Shown here: positions 34,179 through 43,168 of the stretch, in pieces
Position numbering within the stretch: the first letter of the stretch is position 1
Layout of the letters: each line of letters begins with the position of its first letter
Source of the DNA: Spironucleus salmonicida
Lineage: Eukaryota; Fornicata; Diplomonadida; Hexamitidae
Direction of reading: 5' to 3'
Assembly: GCA_000497125.2 (NCBI GenBank)
Contig: CM035321.1
Location: forward strand, 70,001 to 134,000
DNA: 64,000 nt
Made by a program: the position numbers and the translations under genes
The notes under the pieces: generated by a model
What the model saw: the letters and a program-made list of their open reading frames with translations, nothing else
Databases searched by the model: none
Told to the model about the DNA's origin: nothing

Positions 34179-34922
34179 TCATTAAATAACAGAACCGCTT
34201 AATCGTCCTAAATTTTTACTATTATAACTTATTGCCAATCCAGTTTGGAAATTTTATTTAACAATTGAATTTCCTGACACTCCCGCTTATTTTAACGCGT
34301 TAATTAAAGGTAAACTTGAATCCATCAAATTGCTTATTACATATTTCTTCTTTATCAGACGTTCTTATTTTCTTAGTTCAACTTCTTCACACTACGTGGC
34401 CATGACTGATTATGACCGTCTAAATTAATTGTTTAATTAAGGAGCCCTAGTTAATGCATCAAATAATTTTCTATTTGAGAGATGAGGTAGTTAATCTGTT
34501 CGTTCTTTGATAATATAGTCTGCAACTTTATTTTATACTTTTAGTTAATCATAAAATTCGCTTCCCATTCCTAAGCCTCCTGCTAACATATCATCATATT
34601 CAGATATAATAAACGTAAACGGTGGCTTAAACTGTTATAATTCTTTTTCCAATGCTTTTGGCACACTAATAATATTAAAAATTTTAGCTATAGAAGGATA
34701 TTTTTTAATAAATGGAGATATAACATTAAGTCTGTTGAATGTAACAAAATAAAAATATAAATTCGGAAAATCGGCTCTACGTTACAAATAAAACGGAATT
34801 AAAGACTCCGATACAGATGACTCAACATCTAATAATTCAACGACATATGGAATACAATATTAGTGTTGAAATGTTTGATGCAAAAACTTAAACTAATGGA
34901 AGGATGGAAATTTAGTTGCCAT
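34179..34922 (-). CDS. Unrecognised protein
   Basis: 247 residues. N-terminal section alternates strands and helices (CIPYVVELLDVESSVSES, LYFYFVTFNRLNVISPF), which hints at a thioredoxin-like or other alpha/beta fold without an active-site C-x-x-C. A glycine-rich turn GGLGMGS sits near residue 125, then a charged helical part and a Ser/Asn-rich end. It is 45 bases upstream of the kinesin ATG on the same strand. Function unknown. Confidence 0.6.
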
Positions 34923-35021
34923 TATTAACGAATATAACATCCTTAATACAGTATATTACTATTAATTATATGAAAAATAATTTAATATTGTTTTTATATT
35001 GTAATTTTTCTTTATTTAAGA

Positions 35022-36332
35022 ATGCGATATCCATTTTGTTTTGAAATTACGGATGCTGATATTTATTCATTCGATAACTAATTTATATTTACATAAATTT
35101 TATCTTAACCGATTCTATATAATTATAATGTTGTCTTTTCGTTTATTAGTCCATTTGACTATGTTATTAACGAATTATCATCGTATCAGTAGAATGATTA
35201 ATGTATAGATATTCCAAATAATTTATCTTCTTAAGATTCAGTTTTACCTCTACAAATAGATAACAGTGATATTTAATAATTGTCTAAAATTTAAGCTTTA
35301 AGAATTATTTGGTAAAATTAGCTAGATCAAGATAAATAGGAATTTTCAGTGAAATAAAAAGGAAAATATGAATCACATTTAAAAAATATAGCTAAACGAC
35401 AATAATAAGCTATATAACTTATTTAAATTTAACATAATAAGGACTAGTAATTATTAGAACAAAAAATAAAGCTCAAAGAATAATTAATAAATAATAATAA
35501 GCAAGAGTAAATAAAATTATAATCTTAATAGTAAGACTTACTTAATAAATCATAGTTACAAAAATCTATTCATATTTAGTAAATAAAATAACAATAGGTA
35601 TATAAAGAAAAATATGAAACTGATTTAGCATCATTTCGACAAGAATTAAAATTATAGCATTAAGAATAAGAAATTCTTAAACAATAATAATCAATATAAT
35701 TAAAGTAATTGAGAAAATAACATGATTAAGAAGCTTTTAAACTTTTATCTTAAAAGTAATAAACGATAAGAGACCTTCTTAAAAAAGATAGAACATTAGA
35801 ATTACGACTTAATTAGACATAAAATAAAAATTAGCAACATGAAATACATGTCTATGATTATAAAGATAAATATGTTTAGTAGATATAGTTATTTAAATAA
35901 GAATTCAAAACTAATTATGAACAAAAATTAGATAAAATTAAATTCCAACATGAAAAATATATTAAATAAACAAATTTAGACAAAACAAGAAGAGTTAAAT
36001 TAGCAGAAAGTTCATTGCAGTAAAGAACAATATCGAATATAGGAAGGTATAGAGCTTTTGAATCTCCATTACGTAAAAGCACTAATTAATTAAATTTAAG
36101 AGGCTAATAAATATAAATTGACTACCAATAAAAATAAAAATAATATGAAAATGCTTAAAACTAAGCATTATTAGACAAAACTGAGTTTACTAAACGTATG
36201 AAGTAATTAATGTATGAGGAAAAGAAACGATAAAAACAAATTTTATCATAAAATGTGAGAAAACGTAAACCAATTTCTATTAATTAGTGTAACAATAATT
36301 TTTTGAATCAGGACTAAGAATTTGTCGAATGA
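35022..36332 (+). CDS. Glutamine-rich coiled-coil protein with globular head
   Basis: 436 residues. Residues 1-110 are beta-rich (FCFEITDADIYSFDNQFIFT). Residues about 115-420 are coiled coil with very many glutamines, nearly all TAA or TAG, broken near residue 335 by a basic S/R segment (GRYRAFESPLRKS). A short globular head before a long coil is reminiscent of SAS-6 and related basal-body proteins, but the PISA motif of SAS-6 is not visible, so I leave it unnamed. It converges with a small helical gene, stops 25 bases apart. Confidence 0.65.
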
Positions 36333-36357
36333 AAATATTATAGTTATTGTATATACA

Positions 36358-36753
36358 TCACTAAGCTTCTACTTGGCTAGTAATAAGTTAGTCTATCTCC
36401 TCGATATCTTTACCTAATTTTTCCGTATGGGCCTGTTTATTTGCCAGAAGTTTTGTTTTTATGTCAATATCTATCGTCAAAGAAATCTGTTAATTACTTA
36501 AAAGTTTTTCTTAAATATTTAAAATTTATACCATTTTTTCTTCTTAAAGTTCTACCTTTACTCGTCTAAACACATTTAATATTGCAGATTGAAAAACTTC
36601 TAATAGTTATTTTTCAGCAACCTAATATAATTGATTTAAAAGATCAAAGTAATTATCAAAACAAAATATTGCACTATATATTGCTTGTTCAAGTTCAATA
36701 CTACTTTAAAGTTAAATTTCGATTATATGCAACAATTCCTACAAATTGTTCAT
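36358..36753 (-). CDS. Small helical protein
   Basis: 131 residues from ATG at 36753 (MNNLQELLHIIEIQLQSS). Entirely helical: ELEQAIYSAIFCFDNYFDLL and QVAEKQLLEVFQSAILNVFR precede a charged coil with EKLGKDIEEIDQLITSQ. Resembles in size and content the small helical subunits of tethering or kinetochore complexes, but this is only an analogy. Its upstream region is shared with the divergent GTPase-like gene starting at 36859. Confidence 0.6.
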
Positions 36754-36858
36754 TTTTCAATAAATTAAATTTATATAATATTACTTTCATAAACTAATCC
36801 AAAAATAAATTATAAGCTTTATATTTTAATGAATATAATTTCATTCCACTTTATCTAA

Positions 36859-37281
36859 ATGAATTCCACAACTGTTGCAATTATTGGAGCTAAAAATACA
36901 GGAAAATCTTCGCTTGCTACTCGCCTCGCCTATAGTAAATGTAAAGAAATTGAATCTGGGATCTCTGATATTTATAACAGAAAACTGGTTAGTGGAATTT
37001 TAGAAGTTCTTGATGGCTCAAATGATTTTAATGAGAATTCAGATTTTGTTAAAAAGACTTAGTATTTAATAGTCTGTTTTTCTAACACTGAAGAGACTAC
37101 AGAGATGCTTAATCTGGCTTTTGCTTAACGAGGGGGTGAAAAGTTAAAATAATGTTGGGTATTAGGATTACTGAATTAGGTCTAAGGGGCATTTGATAGA
37201 TTTGATGCTATTTGTTTAGATGCCGATGCCAAAAATGGAGTTGGACTTAACTCAATTTATACATAGCTTGGAATTAAGTGA
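36859..37281 (+). CDS. Degenerate small GTPase-like protein
   Basis: 140 residues. VAIIGAKNTGKSSLATRLAY is a good Walker A (G-x4-G-K-S) at the position expected of a Rab/Arf-type GTPase. The next elements are poor: LEVLDGSNDFNE replaces D-x-x-G, YLIVCFSNTEE resembles the Y-x-x-V-Y-D-V-T strand, and no N-K-x-D is present (VLGLLNQVQGAF instead). The protein is shorter than a normal Ras-fold GTPase (about 165-200). It may bind nucleotide loosely or be a pseudo-GTPase like some Rab-like proteins. It lies just 66 bases left of the inverted-repeat arm. Confidence 0.6.
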
Positions 37282-37347
37282 TAATACTTAGTTAATTTAA
37301 ACCAGATATTGTATTCATAATATCGTTGATTTTAGTAATAATAATTA

Positions 37348-37716
37348 ATTTCAGCTTCCTCGAGGCGGGTGCAGTGTAATGACGAGCTTAGTGATCCAGA
37401 AGATGCGGCGATGACCGTACAAAAAAGCTAGCTGACAGTAAAATCTCAGTTGGATATAAAGTAATCTCATCCATAGTAAACAGAGTTGTAATAGTTAAAA
37501 TAGGATAAGGAGGATATGTAAAAGCTTATTGACTCATTAAAACTAGTATTAATTAAAATGAGTGTTAATATTGATTCTCCAAAAATCTAGTAATACCTTA
37601 CGAAAAATCATGGCGTGGTGCTTATTCCAAGTACGATTGATGATTTGGAAGCTAGCGACCGAGAAATTTTGCATGGTTCCTTAAGGAGCAGTGCTATGAA
37701 TACCAGCCTTTGGTGA
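37348..37716 (+). pseudogene. Orphaned 3' end of the coiled-coil gene (left arm)
   Basis: This is the C-terminal part of the gene found intact at 40274-41593, carried into the left arm by the inverted duplication. It has no start of its own: the frame is closed by a TGA just outside the arm (near 37328) and the first internal ATG is at MTVQKSQLTV. The stop TGA is at 37714-37716. It could still act as upstream sequence for the SNARE copy that follows 22 bases later. Confidence 0.8.
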
Positions 37717-37738
37717 GAGTGATATTATCCATTCCTAA

Positions 37739-38020
37739 ATGCAGGTTACTACTTTGGATTAGAATCTTGCTGATATTGAAATCATCCGTCGCAAGAACAA
37801 GGAGTTTTAATCCTAATAGCATAAGATATCGGAAACACTTACTCTTTAATAAGAGCTTATTGAGGAAATCACTCATAATATAGGATCTACAAAAGATCGC
37901 ATGCGAGAAGTTACCTAAAATGCAGACCGGGCTCTATAAAAAATAGGAGGCCTTAAAGGAGCACTAGGTGGTATGGGTACGATATTATGTCTTGGGGTGG
38001 TTTGGTTAATTTTCGGGTGA
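37739..38020 (+). CDS. Short tail-anchored SNARE (left copy)
   Basis: 93 residues. One SNARE-type heptad helix (VTTLDQNLADIEIIRRKNKE, QHKISETLTLQQELIEEITH, NIGSTKDRMREVTQNADRAL) followed by a glycine-rich linker and a hydrophobic C-terminal span (GTILCLGVVWLIFG). The zero-layer position falls on a glutamine or glutamate in LTLQQELIEE, so it is Q-type, resembling Bet1 or syntaxin-8-like Qc SNAREs in size. An exact copy lies on the other strand at 39970. The ATG at 37739 is the only one available in frame; a TGA lies 14 codons upstream. Confidence 0.75.
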
Positions 38021-38039
38021 GTGATTGCCACTTCAAAAT

Positions 38040-38933
38040 ATGGATACTAAAAGTTTTCTTCGTAATGGAATGGTACTTATGCGAGAATGCGAATATGACG
38101 AGGCTTGTGAATGCTTCATACCAGCATGTATCTAGATATGCAGCTTGATACCGTGTTTGATTTAGATCCCAGAGCTATAAATTTATATTGAGTCTACAGC
38201 ATCAGAAATATAGCATATTTAGGCAGCATTTAACTGCTTATCTATATTAGCATTCGCATAGTATAAGGCCGGTCATTATAGCACCGCATCTATTGTCTCT
38301 ACCTAACTAATTCGCCTATTATCTCGCCACGGAGTATTATCACATCATGCGTTGTTTAATAATATTATTTACGCCAGGAGTAATGCGCCTATGTCCGCCG
38401 TTTCTCATTGTCGTCGCTTATAAATGGACTCATCTACTCGTGCGCGAGCCAGCTACGAGCTTGGTATGTGTTACTTAGATAGTGATGAAGATCTTGCCAT
38501 GGAATAATTTTAATTATCTAACTCTTTAGGATATTAAATGGCCGAACATGCAATTTGCGAATTACTGCATAAGAAAAATCTACTTGATGCTAAGAGAGCA
38601 CGTGTAAACGCTAAGCATTGTCCGGGAAAGCGTTTATTTGTTAAAGTTCTGCTACATCTTAATTTATAGGAGCCTGCCTCAAAAGAATGCAGACATATGT
38701 TAACATGTGACAATAACTAATGCGCTAGATTTTAGAATATTTTAAATTTTGAGTTTGATAGTAGTATATAACGCAAAGTTACTTCCACCGAATTATCAGA
38801 ATCCTAATTAGGAATTTTGGCATCACGTTATAATAGTAAACTTATTGAGTTAATTGATGTAAACACGTTTAAAAATAAAAGAATAGATGAGAGGGTTGCA
38901 ACTGACATTGTTACCAAAATCTTAAAGTAGTGA
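38040..38933 (+). CDS. Alpha-helical repeat protein spanning the repeat boundary
   Basis: 297 residues. Helix-pair composition with repeated A, L, C and Y (EYDEACECFIPACIQ, AAFNCLSILAFAQYKAGHYS, RARASYELGMCYLDSDEDLA) suggests a TPR or SEL1-like solenoid. Codons 1-221 lie in the GC-rich repeat arm; codons 222-297 lie in the AT-rich spacer, and the frame passes 38702 without a break. This is therefore the intact parent of the truncated copy on the other strand. The start at 38040 is 19 bases after the SNARE stop. It converges with a 59-residue gene, stops 8 bases apart. Confidence 0.7.
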
Positions 38934-38941
38934 CTAATAAT

Positions 38942-39121
38942 TCACTCGTCAAATAAAAGCCAGTCAACATTATCATTAACAAACATTTCCAATAGTGCTG
39001 GTTACTTAACAATATCATCTGGATACCGAGAAAATGAATTTGTACGAGGTGTACGTGACTATAAATGATTAGGTGATGGAGTATTAGGACAGCAGAGTTT
39101 AGTATTTGTAGGTGTTTTCAT
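38942..39121 (-). CDS. Small basic protein in the palindrome spacer
   Basis: 59 residues from ATG at 39121 (MKTPTNTKLCCPNTPSPN). Proline-, serine- and threonine-rich with repeated T/S-P pairs (potential proline-directed phosphosites), a basic patch (SRTPRTNSFSRYPD), and an acidic hydrophobic end (MFVNDNVDWLLFDE). Composition is clearly not that of AT-rich spacer. It occupies about a third of the unique region between the arms. No family recognised. Confidence 0.5.
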
Positions 39122-39287
39122 TTTATAATTTGGAGCGGGGAGAATGAGTATTTAAAAAATTAATCGTGAGAATACTTTCTAATTTATAATATTTTTTTTA
39201 GAACAATAATTACGATGATTTATAATATATCATTTATATACTAAATTAATATGTTAACTAATATTTTATTTATAATTATTTATATTA

Positions 39288-39950
39288 TAACATATGTCTG
39301 CATTCTTTTGAGGCAGGCTCCTATAAATTAAGATGTAGCAGAACTTTAACAAATAAACGCTTTCCCGGACAATGCTTAGCGTTTACACGTGCTCTCTTAG
39401 CATCAAGTAGATTTTTCTTATGCAGTAATTCGCAAATTGCATGTTCGGCCATTTAATATCCTAAAGAGTTAGATAATTAAAATTATTCCATGGCAAGATC
39501 TTCATCACTATCTAAGTAACACATACCAAGCTCGTAGCTGGCTCGCGCACGAGTAGATGAGTCCATTTATAAGCGACGACAATGAGAAACGGCGGACATA
39601 GGCGCATTACTCCTGGCGTAAATAATATTATTAAACAACGCATGATGTGATAATACTCCGTGGCGAGATAATAGGCGAATTAGTTAGGTAGAGACAATAG
39701 ATGCGGTGCTATAATGACCGGCCTTATACTATGCGAATGCTAATATAGATAAGCAGTTAAATGCTGCCTAAATATGCTATATTTCTGATGCTGTAGACTC
39801 AATATAAATTTATAGCTCTGGGATCTAAATCAAACACGGTATCAAGCTGCATATCTAGATACATGCTGGTATGAAGCATTCACAAGCCTCGTCATATTCG
39901 CATTCTCGCATAAGTACCATTCCATTACGAAGAAAACTTTTAGTATCCAT
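39288..39950 (-). pseudogene. Truncated copy of the helical-repeat gene (right arm)
   Basis: Mirror of 38040-38702: the ATG is at 39950 and 221 codons match the left copy exactly. At 39288 the homology ends and the frame runs on into unrelated AT-rich DNA (QYKQLQIKYQ-like translation) until a TGA at 39015. The product would lack the last 76 residues of the parent and carry a meaningless tail. It may be transcribed after the right SNARE copy but is best treated as a duplication remnant. Confidence 0.8.
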
Positions 39951-39969
39951 ATTTTGAAGTGGCAATCAC

Positions 39970-40251
39970 TCACCCGAAAATTAACCAAACCACCCCAAGA
40001 CATAATATCGTACCCATACCACCTAGTGCTCCTTTAAGGCCTCCTATTTTTTATAGAGCCCGGTCTGCATTTTAGGTAACTTCTCGCATGCGATCTTTTG
40101 TAGATCCTATATTATGAGTGATTTCCTCAATAAGCTCTTATTAAAGAGTAAGTGTTTCCGATATCTTATGCTATTAGGATTAAAACTCCTTGTTCTTGCG
40201 ACGGATGATTTCAATATCAGCAAGATTCTAATCCAAAGTAGTAACCTGCAT
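39970..40251 (-). CDS. Short tail-anchored SNARE (right copy)
   Basis: Identical in sequence to the SNARE at 37739-38020, in opposite orientation. Here it follows the intact coiled-coil gene by 22 bases and precedes the truncated helical-repeat copy by 19 bases. This is probably the original gene order (coil, SNARE, helical repeat). Both copies have a full reading frame, so SNARE dose is doubled at this locus. Confidence 0.75.
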
Positions 40252-40273
40252 TTAGGAATGGATAATATCACTC

Positions 40274-41593
40274 TCACCAAAGGCTGGTATTCATAGCACT
40301 GCTCCTTAAGGAACCATGCAAAATTTCTCGGTCGCTAGCTTCCAAATCATCAATCGTACTTGGAATAAGCACCACGCCATGATTTTTCGTAAGGTATTAC
40401 TAGATTTTTGGAGAATCAATATTAACACTCATTTTAATTAATACTAGTTTTAATGAGTCAATAAGCTTTTACATATCCTCCTTATCCTATTTTAACTATT
40501 ACAACTCTGTTTACTATGGATGAGATTACTTTATATCCAACTGAGATTTTACTGTCAGCTAGCTTTTTTGTACGGTCATCGCCGCATCTTCTGGATCACT
40601 AAGCTCGTCATTACACTGCACCCGCCTCGAGGAAGCTGAAATAACATTCTACTATTTTTCATCTTTAATATCTTTCTAAGCTTTGGGTTTTGAAATATTT
40701 AATTAAACTTAATTAGATAAATTTGCCGATAATTTATTTTCTATAATAGATTTCGGCTGAGCAGCTAACACTTAAATTTCTATAAATTATTGTTATAGCT
40801 ACTTTAACTCATCTTCTGCTTATAGTACTAAATTTTCATTTTCTTGTCTAAGTAATACAATTTCCTCTTTATATTAAATTATCTCTTCTTATAAGTTTTA
40901 TACCAATTAACCTGTTTATTTACTTTATTTTAACTGAGTAATTTCTTTTTATAAAGCTTAATTAGTATTTTTTAACAAATTAACTTCTTATCTATGCTTA
41001 TTTTATGCCGTTTATACCTCAATTTAAATATCTTCAATAAGTTATTATTGTTTTTAGCTACTTTCAATCTCTGCCTGTAATAAGTAATTTGCCTCATTTA
41101 ATTAATTTTGTAAATCATCAATTTTCCTTTTATCAATATAACTTACATTAGAATTATTTATATTTTATTTAGGCGTAGGTTATGGAGGTCTTTATAATTA
41201 ATTTGTAATTGAAGATGTCATCTACTCTGACTTTTTTGATTCCACCAACGACTAAATTCCTTAGATCAGTATTTAAAGATTTCCTAATCCGTCAATAACT
41301 GCTTGTCCTTACTTTAATACTTAACTTAATGCTTATACTGCAGACCCACCATTTCCATCATCTTAAGCCTAAATTAATAAAGACTGAACAACTTCAGAAA
41401 GATCCTAAGCCTCTGAATGATTTCTATTAATATGATCAGAGATAAGAGTCACAGCTTCTTAAATTTTAGCAACATCTTTTGGAACTGCGGATTACAATTT
41501 TTAACGTAAAATTGGCAACTATTTTTAAGCTTTCTAAACAAATTGTGATAATGATTAGTGACGAAGTGATATCTCTTTTATTGTTGGTTACAT
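40274..41593 (-). CDS. Coiled-coil protein crossing into the repeat arm
   Basis: 439 residues from ATG at 41593 (MQPTIKEISLRHQSLSQF) to TGA at 40274. Residues 1-130 are helical and Q/A-rich. A proline-glutamine linker (QLQRPPQPTPKQN) sits near 150. Residues 165-310 are coiled coil, and the last 125 residues (from about 318, inside the arm) are charged with a final globular part ending SSAMNTSLW. Upstream of 40642 glutamine is mostly TAA/TAG and DNA is AT-rich; downstream G+C rises sharply within the same frame. No family recognised. A different frame directly after the stop encodes the SNARE. Confidence 0.75.
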
Positions 41594-42224
41594 TGTTTAA
41601 AGCAAACTCATTTTTAAGCGGAAATATTATAAATTATACTATTTAAATTATATAATATTATATTTCGTCTTTAACTTAAATAATAAACATAATATCACTA
41701 AAAATATCTGTGACAGTATTATAATGCTTATTAAAAAATACAAGTAAACATAAAGATTTCTATAGAACAAATACGTGACATCTAAATAAATTATATTGAT
41801 TTTATGTTTGTGATATTAATCTCAAAGATACAAAATTTAAGTAATTGATTTTCAATAATAATGTTAAAATATTTTAATCATTTTGAGGATTATATTAATT
41901 TAATACTAATTTAACTGATAATATTTCAGAATTATGCTCATATAGACTTTCAACTTATAGCCCATATTTATATTAATTATTATATTTTTACACAATATAT
42001 TGACTTTAAATAAATTACAAAATAATTAATAGCTTATAAAACTAATTATAGAGTTTTAAAAACCATTTCCGTAAAAAAATTATTGTAAAAAATTAATCAT
42101 ATTTTTTGCTTAAACATGATTATCAAATATTATATTATAGATATATACCTAAATTTCAATATAATCAAATCAAGTTATATAATTTTATTATGTAATATAT
42201 GAATAATGCACATTATTAAAAGTT
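41594..42224. other. AT-rich spacer between the coil gene and the lipase fragment
   Basis: About 630 bases, nearly all A and T, with no protein-like frame on either strand that I could find. The missing catalytic half of the lipase gene (minus strand) would be expected here, but no G-x-S-x-G or following motif is seen. No repeat related to the adjacent inverted repeat was noticed. Confidence 0.5.
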
Positions 42225-43115
42225 TCAAATTGCTTCGTTAATAAATGTATTTCCGATTAAAAATTAAACTATAATACTCAAATGGGCCTAAACATACTCA
42301 GCAGATTTATAAAATCCTTAGTGTATATACACCACTTCATCGTTGACATAATAACTGATTGGATCTATGTCTATATCAGCAATGCTATCTTAAATTAAAT
42401 CCCATGTTCCCCTAATAACCACATAAAGTATTTACTTCTCGATAAACACCTAGAATACCGGTTTATATGGTTTCCCGATTGAGTTCTTAATAACTACGTT
42501 TGCGTTGATGTCTCTTTTTTCATAAACCTCGTTGCTTAAAATACATAGTTTCAAGTCTAGTTTTAAATCATCCTGGTTGATGTGTTATGGAATTTCTGAG
42601 ACCTCTGCAAAGTCAGTACTCTAAACTTTTAACAATATGTCTGGTTGGCTCTTATTAATGGCTGTTATTCTAGACAACTAGCTCACAGCCTGTGCGAAAT
42701 TATTAATAGACTCGTTCGTATTATAGTCCTCACTTGTAAGATAGCTTCGCTGAAACTCTATTGCCTAATTGAGGAAGTGATGAGCAAGTGCTTGCTGCTA
42801 CTGCGAATCTGCATAATATCCTGCGTCCTTTAGCAGCTGAATGCGCGTCTAGCCTTCGAAGGCCAAAGGGAAGAAAGATATTAACCGTGAAAGGGTCTAA
42901 ATATCTGTTTGCATAAATTTTAAGAAGAAGTAAGTGTGGAAAATGATGCCACTATCCGAATAAGTCAGGTACATCGCTTGGATGAACGATATTAATTTCT
43001 CTGGGTTAAAACCCTCAACCAGCACCTTTATACTTCTTAAATCGCTGCTTTTTTTGATGTGACGATGTATGGTTGCAAGAAAGTGAGGCTTGGGTGCCTG
43101 GCACCGAATGTTCAT
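42225..43115 (-). CDS. Lipase class 3-like protein lacking its catalytic half
   Basis: 296 residues. The N-terminal 190 residues are helical. From about residue 215 a class 3 lipase start is seen: ILYVVIRGTWDLIQDSIADI (family I-x-V-A-F-R-G-T) and VYIHQGFYKSAEYV (family V-H-x-G-F-x-x-A), the oxyanion and lid-side elements. Normally G-H-S-L-G-G follows within 30-40 residues. Here the frame stops at TGA 42225 after FLIGNTFINEAI, so the serine, aspartate and histidine are absent. The 5' part is GC-rich like the dynein gene next door, and the break coincides with a switch to AT-rich DNA. Likely a truncated, non-catalytic remnant; starts 53 bases after the dynein stop. Confidence 0.7.
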
Positions 43116-43168
43116 TTATAACGTATTGTGCATAAAGATAGTATAATATAGTATATATTGAAATTCCG

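Larger units (their letters stand above)
37348..38702 (+). repeat. Left arm of a 1,355-bp inverted repeat
   Basis: Pairs with 39288-40642 in reverse orientation; the sum of mirrored coordinates is constant at 77990, so there is no insertion or deletion between arms. In every segment I compared base by base (several 60-base lines at both ends and in the middle) the arms were identical. It contains the end of a coiled-coil gene, a complete SNARE gene and the first 221 codons of a helical-repeat gene. G+C is markedly higher than in either flank. Confidence 0.95.
39288..40642 (-). repeat. Right arm of the 1,355-bp inverted repeat
   Basis: Reverse complement of 37348-38702, separated from it by a 585-base spacer. 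The outer edge falls inside a coiled-coil gene that is complete only on this side; the inner edge falls inside the helical-repeat gene that is complete only on the left side. No terminal inverted repeat, transposase or target-site duplication was seen at the edges, so it looks like an inverted duplication and not a mobile element. Confidence 0.95.

Noticed and set aside
40114-40296. Identical 60-residue frames at 37694-37876 (minus) and 40114-40296 (plus)
   Set aside because: They lie antisense to the SNARE and coil genes inside the inverted repeat and repeat only because the arms do.
37348-40642. Inverted repeat as a transposon with terminal repeats
   Set aside because: The arms contain ordinary cellular genes, the edges cut genes, and there is no transposase or target duplication.
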